Assembly (NCBI GenBank): GCA_017411125.1 | Contig: JAFPNP010000119.1 | Location: forward strand, 1-9,026 | DNA length: 9,026 bases | Source of the DNA: Kiritimatiellia bacterium | Lineage (GTDB): Bacteria; Verrucomicrobiota; Kiritimatiellia; RFP12; UBA1067 | Direction of reading: 5' to 3' | Part shown: one piece after another, positions 1 through 6,729 of the stretch | Numbering within the stretch: the first letter of the stretch is position 1 | How the letters are laid out: each line of letters begins with the position of its first letter | Position numbers and translations under genes: made by a program | Notes under the pieces: model-generated | Seen by the model: the letters and a program-made list of their open reading frames with translations, nothing else | Database searches by the model: none | What the model was told of the DNA's origin: nothing

Positions 1-167
1 ACTCCATTGTTGTTCTTCGTGACATCTTGCTCATGCCTCATAGTTTATCCGAAATTCACGGTGTCTTGGCATTTGACGAATGCGCTACCGCGACCCGAGG
101 ACGAATTTTCGCTACGGTGTCCGGCATTATAACGAATTGCGAAGTCATGCCTGCGGGGCGCACGGCA

Positions 168-196
168 TTGACGATTCGGCGGGGAAAATGTATAAT
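168..196 (+). promoter_or_regulatory. Sigma70-type promoter of the HIT operon
   Basis: A -35 box TTGACG (168-173) is separated by exactly 17 bp from a perfect -10 box TATAAT (191-196). Transcription would start near 203, giving a leader of about 30 nt before the HIT start codon at 232. This is the best-matching promoter in the window and faces the three-gene operon directly. Confidence 0.8.
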
Positions 197-202
197 TTCC
201 CC
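181..202. promoter_or_regulatory. Inverted repeat over the -10 box (operator candidate)
   Basis: GGGGAAA (181-187) and TTTCCCC (196-202) form a perfect 7-bp inverted repeat around an 8-bp centre that contains most of the -10 box. The dyad spans about two helical turns, the size of a dimeric repressor site, and binding there would block RNA polymerase. No regulator is visible in the window, and I do not recognise the motif as a named operator. Confidence 0.4.
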
Positions 203-231
203 TTTGACATGAAAGGCCAGAGATCCAAGAC

Positions 232-642
232 ATGAAAAACGACTGCGTGTTCTGCGCGATAGCGGCGGGGGAGATTCCCTGTTTCAAGGTGTACGAGGAC
301 GATATTGTCCTTGCATATCTTGACATCAATCCATTCACTTCGGGGCACACCCTCGTAATCCCCAAAGGTCACTTCACCGGCCTTCTCGACACGCCCCCAG
401 AAGTGTTGAAGGAAGTGGTCGTGCGCGTGCAGAAAGTGGCCGCGCACCTCAAGACCGCGCTGCCGTGCGACGGCTTCAACGTGCTGCAGAACAACGGCGC
501 CGCGGCCGGGCAGACCGTCCCGCACCTGCATTTCCACATCGTGCCGCGCAACGGCGCCGGCGAAGGCGGCGGAATCTCGTTCGCCGGCCGCAAGGGCGAC
601 ATGGACTCGCTCAAGGCGCTCGCGGAACGCATCCGCATGTAA
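232..642 (+). CDS. HIT family (histidine triad) protein
   Basis: A 136-residue histidine-triad protein, the usual length for the Hint/HIT branch. These cytoplasmic enzymes hydrolyse or transfer nucleoside phosphoramidates and related nucleotidyl compounds through a nucleotidyl-histidine intermediate. The triad is seen at VPHLHFHIVPR, with H98, H100 and H102. C5 and C8 (CVFC) with H47 fit the zinc-binding set found in many bacterial HIT proteins; N83 and the GQTVPH stretch fit the nucleotide-binding pocket. The start at 232 gives the normal MKNDCVFC opening; the ribosome site is weak (AAGG about 15 nt upstream). An 8-codon frame (209-235) upstream ends in a TGA that overlaps this ATG. The gene is first in an operon, with only 4 bp to the next gene. 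The exact substrate cannot be told from the sequence. Confidence 0.95.
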   Translation: MKNDCVFCAIAAGEIPCFKVYEDDIVLAYLDINPFTSGHTLVIPKGHFTGLLDTPPEVLKEVVVRVQKVAAHLKTALPCDGFNVLQNNGAAAGQTVPHLHFHIVPRNGAGEGGGISFAGRKGDMDSLKALAERIRM

Positions 643-646
643 GGCC

Positions 647-1015
647 ATGGACGTTCCCGAAATACAGTACGAGACGCACGACTTCAGCGCCATACTGCGC
701 AAGGACTCCCGTTTCGATCCGCGCGCATACGATTTCGTGCTACAGGTAGTCAACGAGGCGAGCGAGGCGGCCAAGGGGCAGGTCTCCGGCCACGACCTCC
801 TGTGCTGGTTCCGCGACATCGCGCTCGACGCCTACGGGCCGCTCGCGTACACCGTCCTCAACGACTGGGGCGTGCATTCCTGCGAGGACGTGGGCGACAT
901 AGTGTACAGCCTCTACAACGCCAAGCTCATCGGCAAGTCCGATACCGATTCGCCCGACGACTTCATCGGCGGATTCGACTTCCGCGAAGAGTTCCTCGGC
1001 CCCTACGAGGCGTAA
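647..1015 (+). CDS. Minf_1886 family protein
   Basis: A 122-residue protein that I recognise as the Minf_1886 family, small conserved proteins of unknown function described mainly from Verrucomicrobia, Planctomycetes and relatives. Visible family-like features are the N-terminal block around YDFVLQVVNEA, the central GHDLLCWFRDIALDAYG segment and the WGVHSCEDVGDIVYSLYNAKLIGKS segment, followed by an acidic tail rich in D, E and F. There is no signal peptide or membrane segment, so it should be cytoplasmic. It starts 4 bp after the HIT stop codon, with AAGG of the stop region (641-644) lying too close to be a good ribosome site, so translational coupling is likely. The downstream HAD-like gene follows after 16 bp. 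No biochemical role is known to me; the constant company of a HIT protein and a HAD protein hints at nucleotide or phosphate chemistry, but that is speculation. Confidence 0.9.
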   Translation: MDVPEIQYETHDFSAILRKDSRFDPRAYDFVLQVVNEASEAAKGQVSGHDLLCWFRDIALDAYGPLAYTVLNDWGVHSCEDVGDIVYSLYNAKLIGKSDTDSPDDFIGGFDFREEFLGPYEA

Positions 1016-1031
1016 CCTGGCCGCCGCGGAT

Positions 1032-1976
1032 ATGGAAACGATCGACGGGAAGAAGGTCAACGTCGAAGTCGCCAACCGCGACTTCAAGTACTACATCTTC
1101 GACTGGGACGACAACATACTCCACATGCCAACGCGCATCTACCTGGAAAAGCTGGGGCGCGACGGCGTGTGGCGGCCCGTCTCGGTTTCCACCGGCACCT
1201 ACGCGCTGGTCAGGACGGACGTGGAACACTACCGGATGCCGAGGTCGGGCGGACGCGCCGCCGCGTTCCGCGATTTCCAGGATTCGCCAGACGCCCGCAC
1301 GGACGACCTCGCGTTCATCCGCGACACGAAGTCCGCCCTCGCCCGCATAGCGTCGGGCGAATCCGCCGGTCCGTCGTTCGAGACGCTCCGCAAGACGCTA
1401 CGCGAAGGTCGCATATTCGCAATCGTCACCGCGCGCGGCCATGCGCCCGAGACGATACGCGAGGCGGTGCGCTTGTTCATCGACCGCGTCCTTTCGCAGG
1501 ACGAGCGAGACGAGATGCTGGCCAACCTGCGCGGCTACCGGCACTGTTTCGACAAGGTGGACGTTTTCGGCACCGACGAGGAGGAGCTGGACTACTTCCT
1601 CTCCATGTGCCGCTACCACGCGGTGACCAACCCCGATTTCCGCGAACGACTTGAATGCGACAGGGATTTCGGCACGCGCTTCGCCGCCGCCGACGCCGAG
1701 CGAAGGCCAGAGCTGGCGAAGGAGTTCGCGATACGCGATTTCGTCGAACATCTGTTCCGCACGCTTCAGCGCACGAACGCGCTCGGGCGCGAGGTGGCGG
1801 TCGGGTTCTCCGACGACGACGCCGGGAACGTCTCCGCAGTGTCGGACTACATCCGCAGCGAACTGGCGCGCCGTTTCGGCGGGTTCAAGTTCGTCGTCTA
1901 CGACACCAGCGACCCGACGTTGGCGAACGGGCGCAAGGTGACGGTGGCGGGGCAGCTGAAGCTTCCCGGATTCTGA
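1032..1976 (+). CDS. HAD-like superfamily protein
   Basis: A 314-residue cytoplasmic protein with the motifs of the haloacid-dehalogenase superfamily of phosphotransferases/phosphatases. Motif I is YYIFDWDDNIL with nucleophile D24 and acid/base D26 (D24-W-D-D-N28). Motif II is IFAIVTARGH with T133. Motif IV is GFSDDDAGN with D261-D263 near the C-terminus, where Mg2+ would bind. The motif III lysine is not certain; K230 is one candidate. The spacing between motifs I and II (about 105 residues) is long and implies a large insert after motif I, and another long helical insert lies between motifs II and IV (about residues 140-250). The gene is last in the HIT operon and its stop codon forms part of a hairpin shared with the convergent gene. 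The substrate is unknown; a nucleotide or polynucleotide phosphatase/kinase role is possible but not shown. Confidence 0.85.
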   Translation: METIDGKKVNVEVANRDFKYYIFDWDDNILHMPTRIYLEKLGRDGVWRPVSVSTGTYALVRTDVEHYRMPRSGGRAAAFRDFQDSPDARTDDLAFIRDTKSALARIASGESAGPSFETLRKTLREGRIFAIVTARGHAPETIREAVRLFIDRVLSQDERDEMLANLRGYRHCFDKVDVFGTDEEELDYFLSMCRYHAVTNPDFRERLECDRDFGTRFAAADAERRPELAKEFAIRDFVEHLFRTLQRTNALGREVAVGFSDDDAGNVSAVSDYIRSELARRFGGFKFVVYDTSDPTLANGRKVTVAGQLKLPGF

Positions 1977-1992
1977 CGGCGCGATGCCGTCA
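1974..1992. terminator. Hairpin between convergent genes
   Basis: TGACGGC (1974-1980), loop GCGAT, GCCGTCA (1986-1992): a perfect 7-bp stem with a 5-nt loop. The outer three bases of each arm are the TGA stop codons of the HAD-like gene (+) and of the heme protein gene (-). It is well placed to end transcription in both directions, but neither side has a U-run, so intrinsic termination is only likely rather than certain. Confidence 0.5.
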
Positions 1993-4900
1993 CTCGAGTT
2001 CCGGCAGCACCACCTTGCCGTCGCGCTGGGCTTCGGGATCGCGGTCGTGCGCGATGTACTGTCCGTTGGAGTCCATCCACGTTATGAGCCGTTCGCGTTC
2101 CTCCGGCGTGAGTTTCACGCCGTGGTGGCCCGCATCGAGCATCTTCCTGAGCGGGGCGCCGATGGCGAGGTTCCTTCCCGGCGTGGTGTAGGCTGGCTCG
2201 AAGAATTCCCAGTCTACCTTTCGCCCGTCTTCGATGATTTCGCGCACGAAGTAGTTCGTGCGGTGCACGAGGTTCTTCCAGCTCGTCGAGAACCCCCATT
2301 TGTCCTTGCGCCAGTCGCCCGCGCGGAGGTCTGGAGCCTTCGGGTCGCGCTTTTCGCCGTGGCACGATACGCATTTCCTGTCGAGGACGGGCTGCACGAG
2401 GCGCGCGTAGTTGAATGGCGCGGAGCCTTCCGGCGCCGGCTTTATCTTGCTCGGGGCGCGGCGCATGGCCGCCGGAAGCCGTTTCATGGCGGTGCGGCGG
2501 ACGTTTTCCTTTGGTTCGTGGCAGCCGCTGCAGACGAGCCGTTCGCCCGGATGCAGGTATGTGTCGCTGCGCATGTTCTGCACGGCGCACCCGTCGGCGC
2601 GGAGCGCCTGGAAGAAGAGCGGCACGCCCGTCGGCGCGGTGAAATACGCGCTGCCGTCCGGCTCCACGGGCACCGTGCCGAGGCACTGGCGCCCGAGCTG
2701 GCGCGCCTCCGCGCCGAGCCAGGGACGCTGCTGCAGGGGAGACGTCTTGGGGAAGAGCTGCCATACCCGCAGGGCGGTTATCGGGTCGTTCGTCGGGAAG
2801 GGGATGCGGGCGTCGTACACGTTGATCAGGCCGATCTCCGCCGTTTTCGGCATCGTCATGGCCGGTATCGGCGGGCGCCGTCCGTCCGCGTCGGCGGGGC
2901 GGCCCTCCAAAGTTTTGTGCGGAATTACTGGCGGGCGCTTCCGCGCCATGAGCGGCATCGGATCGAGGCATGAAGTTCCGGGATGCGCGTAGAGGCGCGT
3001 CTTGTTGCCGAACACGTCCACGAGCGCAATTGCGTAGCGGCGTCCGCGCATCGGGACGTCGTACACGCCGTTGGCGTTGCCGTCGTAGGAACATATGAAA
3101 TACTTCTCGCTCAGCGGCCAAGCCGTCGCGTATGCGCCGCTGAAGCGGTTTCGCCAAGTTATCTGCTCGCTTTCCGGGAAGGGCTGCTCGGGCGTGACGC
3201 GCTTTACGGCGCTCATTTCGCCGTCGTCGGGCACGGTCGGGTCGATGAGCAAGAGCGAGCCCGCCGCCCAGCCGTGATGCGGCGTGGCGGTCGCCACGTA
3301 TTTGCTGCTGCCGGGGATCTGACGCACGTTCATTTCCATCTTCGGGGAGGTGTCTGCGTGGAGGCGCGTGTTGCCGTTGAGTTCGCGCGGATCGCGTCCG
3401 TCGGGGAAGCAGGTCCAGGCGTGGTGCGCCTGCCCGGCGCCGCGGTCCACGTAGTCCCATCTGGTATAGACGATCATGCCGTCGTTGTTTACGCTCGGAT
3501 GCCATTCGTTCGTCTCGTGGTGCGAGAGGCGCACGATGTCCTCGCCGTCGTCGAACATGGAATGCAGCGTGAACGACGGCACCGGGCGGTTCCCGGAGCA
3601 GCGCACGAAGCCGCCGCGCCGCTCGGAGATGAACGCTATCCGCCCGTTCGGCAGCCAGCAGGGGTCGAACTCGTTCCACGGGCCGCTCGTGAGCTGCCTG
3701 ATGTTCGAACCGTCGAGGTTGCACGTGAACACGTGGTAGCACGTGCCGTCCTCCCACTTGTCGAGGCGGCTGTTGTTTTTGACCGCCGCGAATGCGATGC
3801 GCTTTCCGTCCCAGTCGACGTCCGGCGAGATCATGGCGCATCCGTCGAGCGTCTGCCCTTTCCACGCGCCTTCCTCTATCTTTCTGCCTGCGAGGATGTT
3901 GCGCGCGACGGGCTTTTCCGAGAACGGGTTTTCGAGGACGTACAGCCCGTCGTTGCGCGACGCGCCGTTCTGCGTGCCGTGGAAGCCGTAGTACTGGTCG
4001 CACATGTGCGAACCGTCGCGCCATTCGTTGAAGCCCCTCGGCTCGTGCGCGACGAAGAGCAGCCGGTCGATTCCCTTCAGGAGCGGGTTCTTGAGGGACA
4101 CGCGGCGGTTGAGCGCCATGGCGCGGGCGAACACTTCCCGGCGCGACGCCTCGTCGTGCGCGGCGAACGAGTCTGCCGCCAGCGCGGCGAACTCCGCGCG
4201 TTCGGCGTCGAGGCCGACCGATGGGGCGAGGTCGTCGATGAGGGCGCGGGTGCGGCGGAGCGCCACGACGAGCGGATCGGAGTCGCCGGGGAGGATGCAC
4301 GCCTGCATGTTCGCCGCCTGGCCGTTCGACCTCTTGCCGGGCAGGCGGTCCCAGTTCTCTATGTCGCGCGCAATGAGCTGCCAGTCTCCGAGGACGGCGT
4401 TGCATTGCGACGAAACAGTTTTCACTCCCCATTTCTCCACGAGGTGCCGCGCCACCGAATCCCTTTCGCCGTCTGAGAGGATGCGGTCGAAGAGGACGAC
4501 TTCGCGCAGTTCGCGTCCGCCGCTGCGGTCTTTGAAAGACGGCTTCCTGTCCCGCGAAAGGCTGCTGCACGCGCACGGCTCGGAGGTTTCGACGCAGAAC
4601 ACCTGCGTCACGCCGACGGGCGGCTTTTCGGTGAAGATGTCCGCCACTTCGTTTGTGCCGTTCCATATCCTGGCGATCTTGCGCGACCATTCGGGGGAGG
4701 CGTATTCGCCGTCCGCGCCGCGGTGGAAGTCGTATCGCCCGCTGTCGCAGAGCAGATGGCAGAACCTGTTTTGTCCCAGCTTCGCCACGACGAACGCCGT
4801 CCGGACGCCTCCGCAGCGCGGGAACGCGAGGTCGCATCCGCTGGAGAACCTGCCGAAATCGACGTAGGGTCGCCCGGAACCGTCCTTTCGTAGGACGGGC

Positions 4901-5109
4901 GCTTTGTCGTCTTTCTCCGGCCTGGCGGTGAATTGCCCGGCGCGCGAAGTCCAGGCCGCCACTTCTTCGCCGCACTTCGCGCCGTCCACGCGGCAGGCGT
5001 CGAACCAGAGAATCGCGTCCTTCATGGCAGCCGGCTCCGCGCACAGTGCGCAACCGGCCGTTAGGGCGGATGCGATGAACGTCGCGGTCTTGCAATGCTT
5101 TGTTTTCAT
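1990..5109 (-). CDS. Exported LamG / propeller / c-type heme protein (HZS-alpha-like)
   Basis: A 1039-residue exported multidomain protein. Residues 1-24 are a signal peptide; cleavage at ALCA-EP is plausible, and LTAGC (C20) could instead be a lipobox. Residues about 28-230 look like a LamG/concanavalin-like jelly roll, ending in the typical REVVLFDRILSDGERDSV and HLVEKWG. Residues about 345-700 carry propeller-type repeats (ISPDVDWDGKRIAFAA, CNLDGSNIRQLTSG, FDPCWLPNGRIAFISERRGG), as in the hydrazine-synthase alpha middle-domain family common in PVC bacteria. Two c-type heme sites follow: CSGCH (860-864) and CVSCH (913-917). The start is set by the signal peptide and an AGAGGA ribosome site 8 nt upstream. 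The gene points away from the oxidoreductase operon and converges on the HAD-like gene. Despite the domain resemblance, nothing indicates hydrazine synthesis; a periplasmic redox or carbohydrate-binding role is more likely. The substrate is unknown. Confidence 0.85.
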   Translation of the reverse strand: MKTKHCKTATFIASALTAGCALCAEPAAMKDAILWFDACRVDGAKCGEEVAAWTSRAGQFTARPEKDDKAPVLRKDGSGRPYVDFGRFSSGCDLAFPRCGGVRTAFVVAKLGQNRFCHLLCDSGRYDFHRGADGEYASPEWSRKIARIWNGTNEVADIFTEKPPVGVTQVFCVETSEPCACSSLSRDRKPSFKDRSGGRELREVVLFDRILSDGERDSVARHLVEKWGVKTVSSQCNAVLGDWQLIARDIENWDRLPGKRSNGQAANMQACILPGDSDPLVVALRRTRALIDDLAPSVGLDAERAEFAALAADSFAAHDEASRREVFARAMALNRRVSLKNPLLKGIDRLLFVAHEPRGFNEWRDGSHMCDQYYGFHGTQNGASRNDGLYVLENPFSEKPVARNILAGRKIEEGAWKGQTLDGCAMISPDVDWDGKRIAFAAVKNNSRLDKWEDGTCYHVFTCNLDGSNIRQLTSGPWNEFDPCWLPNGRIAFISERRGGFVRCSGNRPVPSFTLHSMFDDGEDIVRLSHHETNEWHPSVNNDGMIVYTRWDYVDRGAGQAHHAWTCFPDGRDPRELNGNTRLHADTSPKMEMNVRQIPGSSKYVATATPHHGWAAGSLLLIDPTVPDDGEMSAVKRVTPEQPFPESEQITWRNRFSGAYATAWPLSEKYFICSYDGNANGVYDVPMRGRRYAIALVDVFGNKTRLYAHPGTSCLDPMPLMARKRPPVIPHKTLEGRPADADGRRPPIPAMTMPKTAEIGLINVYDARIPFPTNDPITALRVWQLFPKTSPLQQRPWLGAEARQLGRQCLGTVPVEPDGSAYFTAPTGVPLFFQALRADGCAVQNMRSDTYLHPGERLVCSGCHEPKENVRRTAMKRLPAAMRRAPSKIKPAPEGSAPFNYARLVQPVLDRKCVSCHGEKRDPKAPDLRAGDWRKDKWGFSTSWKNLVHRTNYFVREIIEDGRKVDWEFFEPAYTTPGRNLAIGAPLRKMLDAGHHGVKLTPEERERLITWMDSNGQYIAHDRDPEAQRDGKVVLPELE

Positions 5110-5140
5110 CTGCGGATTCCTCTTTTATCGTGTGGTTTCC

Positions 5141-5149
5141 ATTATATCA
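5141..5149 (-). promoter_or_regulatory. Extended -10 promoter of the heme protein gene
   Basis: On the minus strand the sequence reads TGATATAAT, a perfect extended -10 element (TGn-TATAAT). It lies 31 bp upstream of the ATG at 5109, followed by a good AAGAGGA ribosome site. No convincing -35 box is visible, which is normal for extended -10 promoters. Confidence 0.6.
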
Positions 5150-5161
5150 GAAAATACGTTG

Positions 5162-5190
5162 TTGCGGGCGAAAAAGTCTTTTGATACAAT
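5162..5190 (+). promoter_or_regulatory. Promoter candidate for the oxidoreductase operon
   Basis: TTGCGG (5162-5167), a 17-bp spacer and TACAAT (5185-5190) form a plausible sigma70-type promoter; TTGTTG at 5159 is an alternative -35 with a longer spacer. The -35 match is weak (3 of 6), the -10 is good (5 of 6). It is back to back with the minus-strand promoter, the two -10 boxes being about 40 bp apart, so one regulator could act on both. Confidence 0.5.
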
Positions 5191-5210
5191 GGGCGCATCG
5201 GCGGCAACGA

Positions 5211-5324
5211 ATGAAAGGAATCAAGGATGAAGAGCGGTATGGGAAGAGCGACCTCTTCCGGCAGAATCTCACCCCGTACTATTCCCGGGAAATCGAGATC
5301 ATCAAGAAAGCGACCGGAAATTGA
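5211..5324 (+). CDS. Possible 37-residue small protein in the operon leader
   Basis: An open frame of 37 codons begins about 20 bp after the predicted -10 box and ends 23 bp before the Gfo/Idh start. The peptide begins MKGIKDEERYG and ends in LTPYYSREIEIIKKATGN. It is soluble, charged and of ordinary protein-like composition. Most of its third codon positions are G or C, as in the neighbouring real genes, which argues that it is translated. There is no good ribosome site before the ATG, which weakens the case. It has no signal peptide or membrane segment. I do not recognise the family. If real it would be the first gene of the oxidoreductase operon; otherwise this is a 5' leader or the remnant of a longer gene. 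Confidence 0.4.
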   Translation: MKGIKDEERYGKSDLFRQNLTPYYSREIEIIKKATGN

Positions 5325-5347
5325 AAGCAAATTGACGAGGAGATAAC

Positions 5348-6712
5348 ATGAACACTACCAGAAGAAATTTTATCGCCGGCGGCGCGGCAGCCGCCGGAGC
5401 GGGGCCGCTCTGGGCGGCGGGCGAGGCGCCTAAGGTGCGAATCGCCGCGATAGGAACGGGCGGGCGCGGGCATACGGACCTGCACAGCTTCCTGCGTTCT
5501 GGCCTGTGCGAGATAACGTGCGCGGCGGACGTGTACGCCCCGGCGCTTGGCTGGGTGCGTAAGGAGCAGCCGAAGGCGAAGATATACTCCGACTACAGGA
5601 AAATGCTCGCCGAGTGCGCGGGGCAGTATGACGCGGTGTCCATCATGACGCCGGACCACACGCACGCCGTTGCGTTCTTCGAGGCGAGCAAGTACGGCGT
5701 GCCGGTCTACTGCGCGAAGCCGCTCGGGCACACCGTCGCCGAGACGCTTGCCATGATGCGCGTCGCCCGCGAGAAGAAGATCATGACGCACGTCAGCCAC
5801 CACGGGAACTCCGAACCCGGCACCGCGCTTTTGCGCGAGTGGATGGAAAGCGGCATTTTCGGACAGGCCGTCGAGGCGCACGTATATTGCAACGCGTGCA
5901 ACGGATACTACATGGAGCCGCCGGAATGGGCCGGCGTTCCTGCCGAAGCGCCGAAGGGGCTCGACTGGGAACTTTGGCAGGGACCGATTCGCCGCCGTCC
6001 GTATATCAGGGGGCTTGTGCCGCATGGCCGTTGGCGTTCCTGGTCGATGTACGGCGAAGGGTGCATCGGCGACTGGAGCTGTCACTTGTTCGGCCCGGTT
6101 TGCACGGCGCTGGGTCTCGATATGCCGATTGCGGTGACGATGGACGACGCTCGCGGGTTCGATCCGAAGAAGACGCCGCTCTCGTTTCCGCACGCGGCGC
6201 ACTACAAGCTCGAGTTTCCGGCGAAGGATGGCCGCCGCGCGTTCACGTTCCACTGGTACGAATGCATGCGCGGCGCGCCGCGCCCCGCCGCATACGAACC
6301 CCATCTGCCGTTCGACACGGTTAAGTCCGGCTGGGCGGGCGGCTATCTCGTGTGCGAGAAGGAGACGATGATGTTCGGGCAGACGGGCGCCGCAGGCCTG
6401 CGCGTGATTCCGCATTCGCACATGAAGGCGGTAAAGCCGCGTCTGCCGCCGAAGAAATATCCGCGCATCAAAGACCACTGGACGGAGTTCCTCCAGGCGG
6501 TGCAGCAGAAACGCGCCGCGAACACGCCGTTCGAGCTCGGCGGCAAGTTCACGCTGATGGGCTTCATGGGTACGGTCGCGACGCGCTTCCCCGGAAGGCG
6601 TCTGGAGTTCGACCCTGCCACGATGCGCTGCACGAACGTGCCGGAGGCGAACACGCTGCTGCGTCCCGACTGGACGGACGCCGCATTGGCGGAATGGGGT
6701 GCGTATCTGTAA
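5348..6712 (+). CDS. Tat-exported Gfo/Idh/MocA family oxidoreductase
   Basis: A 454-residue NAD(P)-dependent oxidoreductase of the Gfo/Idh/MocA family, which acts on sugars, inositols and their derivatives. Residues 1-25 are a twin-arginine signal (TTRRNFI, then an Ala/Gly-rich core), so the folded enzyme with cofactor is predicted to be exported. The Rossmann fold carries G36-T-G-G-R-G41 after a beta strand (VRIAAIG). The family EKP motif appears as C122-A-K124-P, keeping the lysine but lacking the glutamate. G241-D-W-S-C-H246 matches the catalytic D/H region of this Tat-type subfamily. The start has a strong GAGGAGA ribosome site 4 nt upstream. The next gene, an isomerase-like protein, follows after 17 bp. 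Such pairs in PVC and Bacteroidota genomes are often linked to keto-sugar or glycoside breakdown. The substrate here cannot be told from the sequence. Confidence 0.93.
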   Translation: MNTTRRNFIAGGAAAAGAGPLWAAGEAPKVRIAAIGTGGRGHTDLHSFLRSGLCEITCAADVYAPALGWVRKEQPKAKIYSDYRKMLAECAGQYDAVSIMTPDHTHAVAFFEASKYGVPVYCAKPLGHTVAETLAMMRVAREKKIMTHVSHHGNSEPGTALLREWMESGIFGQAVEAHVYCNACNGYYMEPPEWAGVPAEAPKGLDWELWQGPIRRRPYIRGLVPHGRWRSWSMYGEGCIGDWSCHLFGPVCTALGLDMPIAVTMDDARGFDPKKTPLSFPHAAHYKLEFPAKDGRRAFTFHWYECMRGAPRPAAYEPHLPFDTVKSGWAGGYLVCEKETMMFGQTGAAGLRVIPHSHMKAVKPRLPPKKYPRIKDHWTEFLQAVQQKRAANTPFELGGKFTLMGFMGTVATRFPGRRLEFDPATMRCTNVPEANTLLRPDWTDAALAEWGAYL

Positions 6713-6729
6713 CGAGAAGGGATGGAAAT

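Noticed and set aside
126..131. Divergent minus-strand promoter (TATAAT on the minus strand)
   Set aside because: No matching -35 box or extended -10, and no gene start to the left within the window.
2983..4476. A 497-codon plus-strand frame inside the heme protein gene
   Set aside because: It is antisense to a well-supported gene, has no ribosome site or recognisable motif, and reflects codon bias of the opposite strand.
1898..5095. A 1065-codon open frame on the minus strand, slightly longer than the real heme protein frame
   Set aside because: It overlaps the real gene in another frame and its product is extremely rich in Arg, Pro and Gly with no domain sense; it is a shadow caused by high third-position GC.
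5227..5346. A 39-codon frame starting at ATG 5227 with an AAAGGAA site before it
   Set aside because: Despite the better ribosome site, its codon use is unlike the neighbours and the product is a Ser/Arg-rich sequence; the overlapping frame from 5211 is more gene-like.
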